A stretch of 12,712 nt of DNA from Bacteroidia bacterium (lineage in GTDB: Bacteria; Bacteroidota; Bacteroidia; JAESSM01; NORP286): assembly GCA_016764115.1 (NCBI GenBank), contig JAESSM010000157.1:1-12712 (forward strand), in the 5' to 3' direction. The notes beneath the pieces were generated by a model. The model was not told where the DNA came from and ran no database searches. It saw nothing but the letters and a program-made list of their open reading frames with translations. Every line of letters begins with the position of its first letter. Position 1 is the stretch's first letter. A program made the translations under genes and the position numbers. Shown here one piece after another: positions 6,863 to 12,712 of the stretch.

Positions 6863-9800
6863 CTATATTTGAATTCCTATCACCATTATATCATCAGTTT
6901 GCTCTATATGCCCTTTCCAATCAGTTAATTCATTTTCCATCTTTTCCTTTTGCTCAGGCATCGGTAAACTGTGAATTTTACGAAGTAGTTTTCGAAAACG
7001 CTTGGGTAAAAATTTCTTATTCCTTGGACCACCAAATTGATCTACAATGCCATCAGTAAACATATATATCTTGTGGCCTTTCTCCAATTTAATTTTATGA
7101 TTTGTAAAATTTCTTTCAATAAAGAACTCACCACCAATACCCAATCTGTCAGGTTTAATTTGTTTTAGTTTACTACTCGACTTACTTCCAATCATGTATA
7201 ACGGCCTCAATGCTCCAGCAAAATTCATCTCCATTTTCAATGGGTCAATTACACAAATTGAAAGATCCATACCATCCTTAGCCTTAGCATCACGTTGAGA
7301 CTGTTTTAAAGAAAACATGATCCCAGAATGTAAGTTTTTCAAAATAGTAGCAGGATAGATAATTTGCTTTTCACCAACTATTTGATTCAATAGTTCATTT
7401 CCTATCATTGACATAAATGCACCCGGAACTCCATGACCGGTACAGTCAATTGCAGCGACTATATGATATTCTTTATCATTTTTTGTGATCGTTGTAAACC
7501 AGTAAAAATCACCACTTACAACAGCTTTTGGTTTATATAAGATAAAGGAATTAGGAAATGCCGCCTGAAAATCTTCCATCTTAGGTAAAATTGCTGTCTG
7601 AATATTCTTAGCATATTGAATGCTATCAGTAATATGTTTATTGATCAATTCCAATTGAATGTTCTTATCTTGGATCGCTTCTTCTGCTTTCTTTTTCTCC
7701 GTAATATCCTGCCCATAAATATTTAAGTAATCCGCATTTTCAATAGGTGCTACCAATAGGGAAAACACCTGCCCATTCACCTGCACTTCGATATGTTTAC
7801 TTTTGGCATTGGAAAAAATATTTGATACCTCTACTGAAAGTTCTTTTGGGAGTTTATTAGCTCTATGGCTTTTCCAATGATCAAGCAAAACTTTACTTGC
7901 TTTGTTGTTATAGAGTATTGTACCTTCCCGATCTACTCTCATTACAGGGTTTTTATTTTCCTCAGGAAATTTCGCCAGATCACCAACTCTCTTTTCAATT
8001 GTCTTCAACTCAGAAATATCAGTATCAACTATAACCAACTTATCCAAATCTCCATTTTCATTAAAAATAGGAGTTAACATTGTTGACAGGTAAATAATCT
8101 CACCATCTTGCTTATTTAATGTTGATTCATACATTACCGAACTTTTTTGACGGATACAATCATTTATTAGCTTGTCTATCTCCGGATATGTACTGATATC
8201 CCGTATGTTTTTCCCTTTCACAGCTATTAATTCCTCTAAATTATAACCCATCATCCTGGTATATCCCTCATTGATCCATTCAACTGTGCCATCTATACTG
8301 GCAATAGCAACTCCATTATCGGTTTCGCTCGCTACCAATGACAGGTTGGCTAATTCCTTATTTATTTCTTCCAATCTTTTCTTCTGGTCTAATATTTCTT
8401 CTGTCCGTTCATGAATCAAATTTTCCAATTTTAACTTTTCGGCCACTAACCTTCTCAAACTTAATTTGGTTAGCCCTAATATAACCCCAATCAAAATCAA
8501 AGCGTAACCTATATGTGCCCATATTGTTAAATACCAAGGTGGTAGAATTGTAAATTCATAAATAGATTCTTTACTTTCTCTATCATAAATATTTTTTGCC
8601 TTGACATGAAATTTGTATAACCGATGAGATAAATTTGTGTATTGCTTTTTAGTTTCTTTTGACCAATCTGACCATTCTCTGTCAAAGCCCTCCAACTTAT
8701 ACTGATATACTGTTTTTTCTTCCTGATCAAAATAGGGAGCAGCAAAATGAAATGTAAGTGAGTTGAAAATAAATGGTAGCGTTAACTTTAGCTCTTCAGG
8801 TTGTTCAAAGGCAGGGACTAATTTGTTGACACCAGCTATATTTGCATTGGTGTAATTGACTCCACCATAGATCATCGAATCATTACCCACTGATACTTTT
8901 CTTATTAAACATGAAAATTTCGTTTCATAATTATTTTTAATAGAATTATCGTAGCGTACTAAAATTCCATCACTACCGCCCAACCAACTAATACCATTAT
9001 CTTCGGAATAAATATCATTTATTTGTCCTATTTCAATCGCATGAAATGGATCATCATACCAAGTGTACCCATTTTTATTCTTTTCATAAATACCTATGAT
9101 ATTATTCACATAATAAACCCAAATTGATCCATTACTAGTTCGCCTAAACCGAAAAATACCTATGGTATCATTATAACTTTCAACGGGATAATTAATAATT
9201 GCTGTAGTGTCTTTCACAAACATTTTCGCGGGATCTTTCACATCATCTCCAAGAAATTTAAGGAGTCCCTGTTGACTACTAAAAACAACATTATCATCAT
9301 AAATTAAGGTTCTTACTATATTATCAGGAAGGCCATTTTCGGATGTATAGCGGATCAATGATCTCTGGTTTAGATCTTTATCCATTTTCAATTTTAATAA
9401 TCCACCCCTTCTGGAACTTACCCATAATTCTATATTATCTGGTGCCTCCTTATTTTGGGGTACTTCATTAATGTATACTATATCATCTGTGATATCCGGT
9501 AATTTGATGCTTTCCCATTCGTCACCAGCTTTTTTAAATACTACCAGGCCCCGGTTTCCACCTGCGAATATTAAATCTTTAAATATTTTTGATCTAAAAA
9601 AGCGGTAGGTGTATACCCCATAAATTCTCTTAGCTGAGTTGTTCTCATATTCAAAAACACCATTGTTAGTAGCAATTAATAGGGAACTACCTAAATCCAA
9701 AAGGTCAAAAGTGTAATGTGAAAAATTTTCTATTGATTGAAATAACGGCTGCGATCTTTCTTGAAACTTGTTAAAATAAACTCCTTTAGATGTACCAAGG

Positions 9801-10867
9801 TACAAGTCACCATTGTGGCGTTGTATACTAGAAATGCTTCCATTAATTCCTGCCTGTTCACCATATATACTGAATGGAGAGTTTTGATGAACTCTACCTA
9901 TCCCCTTATCATGGCATAGCCATAAATTTCCTTGTTTATCAGGGTAACAATAGGTAACAATGTCATCTTGCAATCCATTTGATTTATTATAAACCTTCTC
10001 AACGGTAAAATCTTTGTCAAGAATTGCCAACCCATTTGTGAACGAATTTAAAAAGTATCCACCATCAAGAAGTCTATTGCCTCCGTAAATCCTGAAGTTT
10101 GACTTGATAAATTCATTTGTAGGAGATTCCATTTTTTCAATAACCTGTTCACCTTTCCCTGAAGCCTTATCACAAACATAAAGACCCTGTTTTCCAGTAG
10201 CAATAAGTATTTTTTCATTATAGGGAAACATCGCCCACACATAATCATCTTTTAATTGGTCTCCGCCAGATATTTCTAAAATTTTACCATTTTTTATCTT
10301 TACCAACCCAACATGCTCTTGATTAATGTACAATTCATCGTTTACACAAAATGATTTGTGAAATTTAGAGGTAGGAGTTAATACCTTGACTTTTACCCCA
10401 TTCCACTTAAACAGTTTAGTGAAAGAATTGAAATATACGTTCTGCCCAACTACATGAGTCTTCCAAACATTCCCGAAAACCTTATCCTCTTCACTTAAAC
10501 TATCAATTAGAGAATGATATTTCAGTGATCCAGTATGGTCAGGTTCAAGATATCCAAAATCACCTTGAGCACCCACATAGATCATTCCAGCTGAATCAAT
10601 ATCCATTGATTTTATCCAAACTCCCAATTTTACAGGAATAGGGTTCCAGTTAACTCCATCATATTCCAAAACTACCTGGCCGTTTCCAAAATACATCACT
10701 CCTCTATGATCTTGAATTGCGCACCAATTTTGACTTTTAGCTTTATACTGCTTTCTTGAAAAATTCTGAATAGGCTTACAAAGAGGCTGGGCAAACCCAT
10801 CTACCGCAATCACCAGCAAATAAACTGGGATCAATAGCTTGAAAAATATGTTTTTACATGAGAGCAC
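6863..10867 (-). CDS. Propeller/Y_Y_Y membrane sensor with two PAS domains and SpoIIE-type PP2C phosphatase
   Basis: A 1334-residue sensor from the GTG at 10867. Residues 1-27 form a clean signal peptide ending DGFAQ. A periplasmic beta-propeller follows (about 28-690), with two-component-regulator repeats such as GNLWLCHDKGIGRV (313-326), GDLYLGTSKGVYF (353-365) and ISWLGGSDGILVRYD (626-640). Next are a Y_Y_Y domain (about 701-774), one membrane helix (about 782-802), a coiled coil, two PAS domains (about 844-956 and 966-1059) and an ITDSIQYAKNIQTAILP linker. The C-terminal SpoIIE/PP2C domain keeps its metal-binding acids: D1120 in SGDFYW, D1141 in DCTGHGVPGAF, D1272 in MFTDG and D1326 in TDDIMVIG. 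No histidine kinase domain is present, so the output is probably dephosphorylation of a Ser/Thr phosphoprotein, as in RsbU-type partner switching. No anti-sigma or STAS partner is nearby. An in-frame ATG at 10954 would add 29 implausible residues and overlap miaE. Confidence 0.92.
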   Translation of the reverse strand: MLSCKNIFFKLLIPVYLLVIAVDGFAQPLCKPIQNFSRKQYKAKSQNWCAIQDHRGVMYFGNGQVVLEYDGVNWNPIPVKLGVWIKSMDIDSAGMIYVGAQGDFGYLEPDHTGSLKYHSLIDSLSEEDKVFGNVWKTHVVGQNVYFNSFTKLFKWNGVKVKVLTPTSKFHKSFCVNDELYINQEHVGLVKIKNGKILEISGGDQLKDDYVWAMFPYNEKILIATGKQGLYVCDKASGKGEQVIEKMESPTNEFIKSNFRIYGGNRLLDGGYFLNSFTNGLAILDKDFTVEKVYNKSNGLQDDIVTYCYPDKQGNLWLCHDKGIGRVHQNSPFSIYGEQAGINGSISSIQRHNGDLYLGTSKGVYFNKFQERSQPLFQSIENFSHYTFDLLDLGSSLLIATNNGVFEYENNSAKRIYGVYTYRFFRSKIFKDLIFAGGNRGLVVFKKAGDEWESIKLPDITDDIVYINEVPQNKEAPDNIELWVSSRRGGLLKLKMDKDLNQRSLIRYTSENGLPDNIVRTLIYDDNVVFSSQQGLLKFLGDDVKDPAKMFVKDTTAIINYPVESYNDTIGIFRFRRTSNGSIWVYYVNNIIGIYEKNKNGYTWYDDPFHAIEIGQINDIYSEDNGISWLGGSDGILVRYDNSIKNNYETKFSCLIRKVSVGNDSMIYGGVNYTNANIAGVNKLVPAFEQPEELKLTLPFIFNSLTFHFAAPYFDQEEKTVYQYKLEGFDREWSDWSKETKKQYTNLSHRLYKFHVKAKNIYDRESKESIYEFTILPPWYLTIWAHIGYALILIGVILGLTKLSLRRLVAEKLKLENLIHERTEEILDQKKRLEEINKELANLSLVASETDNGVAIASIDGTVEWINEGYTRMMGYNLEELIAVKGKNIRDISTYPEIDKLINDCIRQKSSVMYESTLNKQDGEIIYLSTMLTPIFNENGDLDKLVIVDTDISELKTIEKRVGDLAKFPEENKNPVMRVDREGTILYNNKASKVLLDHWKSHRANKLPKELSVEVSNIFSNAKSKHIEVQVNGQVFSLLVAPIENADYLNIYGQDITEKKKAEEAIQDKNIQLELINKHITDSIQYAKNIQTAILPKMEDFQAAFPNSFILYKPKAVVSGDFYWFTTITKNDKEYHIVAAIDCTGHGVPGAFMSMIGNELLNQIVGEKQIIYPATILKNLHSGIMFSLKQSQRDAKAKDGMDLSICVIDPLKMEMNFAGALRPLYMIGSKSSSKLKQIKPDRLGIGGEFFIERNFTNHKIKLEKGHKIYMFTDGIVDQFGGPRNKKFLPKRFRKLLRKIHSLPMPEQKEKMENELTDWKGHIEQTDDIMVIGIQI

Positions 10868-10872
10868 TATAT

Positions 10873-10880
10873 CAAATTTA
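10873..10880 (-). promoter_or_regulatory. TAnnTTTG-like element just upstream of the sensor start
   Basis: Read on the - strand this is TAAATTTG, a match to the Bacteroidota -7 consensus, ending five bases before the proposed GTG start. If used, the sensor mRNA would be nearly leaderless. No well-spaced -33 TTG is found, so this may be chance in A/T-rich DNA. Confidence 0.2.
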
Positions 10881-10940
10881 CTAATTTTTATTTTGTAAAG
10901 AAATCCCCAACTTTGTGGTATATAAATAACAACAGGATAT

Positions 10941-11528
10941 ATGAAATACTCCATAGAACTTAAGTCTGAATCAAGCAGAGACTGGATTGAAGCTGCTTTA
11001 AGTGATATCCCTGCATTATTACAGGATCATGCTGATTGTGAAAGGAAAGCCAGTGCCATGGCTATGAGTTTTGTCGCAAAATTTCCAAACAGACTGGAGA
11101 TAATTCCAGAACTAATTGAAATTGCTATAGAAGAACTTGAGCACTTTCAACAGGTATATGAGCTAATGTTAAAGAGAAGTATTAGTCTAAAAAATAGCAT
11201 GACTGAAGATCTTTACGTAAAGCAATTAATTGGTTTGTGCAAAAGTGGCAAACTGGAGCGTTTTTTAGACAGACTTTTAATTGCTTCAGTTGTTGAATGC
11301 AGAGGTGCAGAGCGTTTCAAGCTTCTATATGAAAATATTAAGAATGATGATGAACTTAAGAAGTTCTATCATGAACTGTGGGCCGCAGAAGCTAAGCACG
11401 GTAATGTATTTGTAAAATTCGCATTGAATTATTTCGATCAGGACACTGTTTATGAACGCCTAAATTATTTAATGGAGGGAGAAGCTAAAATTATTGCTAA
11501 CCTTGAAATTAAAGCTGCTTTTCATTAG
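10941..11528 (+). CDS. miaE: tRNA-(ms2io6A)-hydroxylase
   Basis: MiaE is a non-heme diiron oxygenase that hydroxylates the isopentenyl group of ms2i6A37 in tRNAs reading UNN codons, giving ms2io6A. The 195-residue length fits the family. The four-helix-bundle ligands are all visible: E34 in DHADCERKA, E65 and H68 in EELEHFQQV, E119 in VVECRGAERF, and E150 and H153 in AAEAKHGNVF. The AGGA in acaggatatATG gives a weak Shine-Dalgarno sequence very close to the start. The stop codon is directly followed by the ATG of the permease gene, so the two are almost certainly co-transcribed and probably translationally coupled. It is divergent from the sensor with about 73 bases between. The modification needs MiaA and MiaB products, which are not in this window. 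Confidence 0.93.
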   Translation: MKYSIELKSESSRDWIEAALSDIPALLQDHADCERKASAMAMSFVAKFPNRLEIIPELIEIAIEELEHFQQVYELMLKRSISLKNSMTEDLYVKQLIGLCKSGKLERFLDRLLIASVVECRGAERFKLLYENIKNDDELKKFYHELWAAEAKHGNVFVKFALNYFDQDTVYERLNYLMEGEAKIIANLEIKAAFH

Positions 11529-12248
11529 ATGATAGATATATTCTATTTCTATCCCACCATTTTTTTCGCATCATTTATTTCCACTATTGGTGGATATGGA
11601 ACCGGAGCTTTAGTGATGGCCACAGGTCTGATGTTTTTTGATGCTAAAGAAATTTTAGGAATCACTACCTTGGTATTTCTGACGAATAACATCACCAAAC
11701 TGGCATTATTTAGAAAACACATTGATCTTAAAATTTCCAAAACGTTTATTTTATGGAGTGTACCTGCCGCTGTACTTGGGGCCAGCTTAACCATTTATAT
11801 TCCTGCGAAGGGAATTCAATTGGGACTGGGAGGAATGATCGTTGTTTACTTATTGATCAAATATTTAAAGATAGGATCAAAACTAAAAGTAACCCAACCT
11901 GTTATTCGGGTTGCCTCAATTCTTTATGGGCTAATAACTTCTTTAACAGGAACCGGAGGAATCATAAAAGCAGCAGTTTTTATTGAGGTTGGATTGGTTA
12001 AAGAAGCATTTATTGGGACTTTCGCATTGACTTCAATGTTTGTAAACATTACCAAATTGATCATCTATTCTAATTATCAATACATTAATTCATCTAACCT
12101 GGAGGTTGCATTAACTGCAATTGTATTTTGTATATCAGGAATATTCTTAGGAAAATATGTACTTAAAAAGTTCATTTCTGACAAAATATTTGAATACTTG
12201 GTCACAGCATTGCTGGGATTCTCAGCAGCAAAACTTCTTTTCTTTTAG
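11529..12248 (+). CDS. TauE/SafE family membrane permease
   Basis: A 239-residue hydrophobic protein with about seven or eight membrane segments, matching the TauE/SafE (DUF81) family of inner-membrane transporters linked to export of sulfite, sulfoacetate and other anions. The two homologous halves are recognisable: a glycine-rich turn in each (IGGYGTG at 20-26 and LTGTGG at 139-144) and an NITKL motif in each (54-58 and 173-177). The substrate cannot be read from the sequence. The ATG abuts the miaE stop codon with no bases between, indicating a two-gene operon, though no functional link between tRNA hydroxylation and this permease is known. Its stop overlaps the convergent kinase gene's stop by four bases, leaving no room for a terminator between them. 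Confidence 0.9.
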   Translation: MIDIFYFYPTIFFASFISTIGGYGTGALVMATGLMFFDAKEILGITTLVFLTNNITKLALFRKHIDLKISKTFILWSVPAAVLGASLTIYIPAKGIQLGLGGMIVVYLLIKYLKIGSKLKVTQPVIRVASILYGLITSLTGTGGIIKAAVFIEVGLVKEAFIGTFALTSMFVNITKLIIYSNYQYINSSNLEVALTAIVFCISGIFLGKYVLKKFISDKIFEYLVTALLGFSAAKLLFF

Positions 12249-12712
12249 AATTTCTCTTTTTGCTTCAATGGTAAAGTAACAATAAAGATAGTTCCTGCAC
12301 CTTCTGTACTTTCAGCTGTAATATCTCCTCCGTGCCTCTCTACTATCTTTTGACATATTGATGATCCAATACCGGTTCCTTCGTATTCATATTTACCATG
12401 CAGCCTATAAAAAGGCTTAAATAATTTATCCAGGTATTGAACATTGAACCCTACCCCATTGTCTTTCACGAAGAATTTACAATCCCCATTTTGCCCGCTT
12501 GTGCAGGTAACTGTTACTTCCGGAGGAACGTCTTTTTTTCTAAACTTTAGCGCATTGCTTATCAAGTTTTGAAATAGTTGCTGCATTTGTAGTTTATCCG
12601 CTTCAATTACAGGCAAATCCTGCACTTCTACTTTACCTTTTGACTCTTTGATGCTGATCTCCAAATCTGAAAGTACCCCTTGCACAACTTCATTAAGGTT
12701 AGTTGGCTCATA
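12245..12712 (-). CDS. Sensor histidine kinase, C-terminal ATPase part (5' end cut by window)
   Basis: The last 155 codons of a histidine kinase whose frame stays open to the right edge; the sensor and dimerisation/His-box parts lie outside. The visible sequence begins YEPTNLNEVVQGVLSDLE, the usual link from the HisKA helices into the HATPase_c domain. Then come the N box QQLFQNLISNALKF (45-58, Mg-binding N53), the G1 box D84NGVGF, the F box LFKPFYRLHG (97-106), the G2 box GTGIG (112-116) and a late GAGTIF. ATP binding is expected to be intact. After GTGIG the usual L-A/S is replaced by SSIC, an unusual but probably tolerated change. The protein ends soon after the ATPase domain with no receiver domain, so phosphate must pass to a separate regulator. 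The 3' end overlaps the permease gene by four bases. Confidence 0.92.
   Translation of the reverse strand, partial: YEPTNLNEVVQGVLSDLEISIKESKGKVEVQDLPVIEADKLQMQQLFQNLISNALKFRKKDVPPEVTVTCTSGQNGDCKFFVKDNGVGFNVQYLDKLFKPFYRLHGKYEYEGTGIGSSICQKIVERHGGDITAESTEGAGTIFIVTLPLKQKEKF

Noticed and set aside
11549..11794. Antisense open frame within the permease gene, and similar ones inside the oxidoreductases, pdxH and the sensor.
   Set aside because: They lie wholly inside well-supported genes, show no recognisable domains, and reflect the composition of the opposite strand.

Overview
The window looks like chromosomal DNA of a Bacteroidota bacterium, probably a marine Cytophagales-type organism. This is inferred from low G+C, A-rich leaders without strong Shine-Dalgarno sequences, a giant propeller/Y_Y_Y sensor, and dispersed palindromic repeats starting GTCA..CTGA. 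I see no rRNA, tRNA, CRISPR array, transposase or phage gene. It holds ten protein-coding genes, two of them cut by the window edges, plus three palindromic repeat elements.

Left part (2-3108, + strand): two tandem paralogous FAD-dependent oxidoreductases of the PYROXD2/phytoene-desaturase-like family. The first has lost its N-terminus to the window edge. A palindromic repeat follows the second. Next, on the - strand, is a small lipocalin-like lipoprotein (3130-3639), bracketed on both sides by related palindromic repeats.

Central part (3760-6459, - strand): in transcription order, pdxH (pyridoxamine phosphate oxidase, making PLP), then 12 bases later a response-regulator receiver protein with an unusual C-terminal pair of membrane segments, then a family 2 glycosyltransferase. 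The glycosyltransferase carries two traces of repeat insertion: a G/C-rich palindrome read in frame inside the catalytic domain, and a C-terminal tail and stop codon supplied by a second repeat.

Right part: cutA (6527-6847, +) diverges from pdxH. It converges on a very large membrane sensor (6863-10867, -) with a periplasmic beta-propeller, Y_Y_Y domain, one membrane helix, two PAS domains and a SpoIIE/PP2C phosphatase output. Divergent from the sensor is a tight pair, miaE (tRNA ms2io6A hydroxylase) and a TauE/SafE permease with no bases between them. The permease overlaps by four bases the 3' end of a histidine kinase that runs off the right edge.

Most genes are housekeeping or ordinary signalling. 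The points most worth a second look are the membrane-anchored receiver protein and the repeat-derived coding sequence in the glycosyltransferase. No clearly new multi-gene system is visible.
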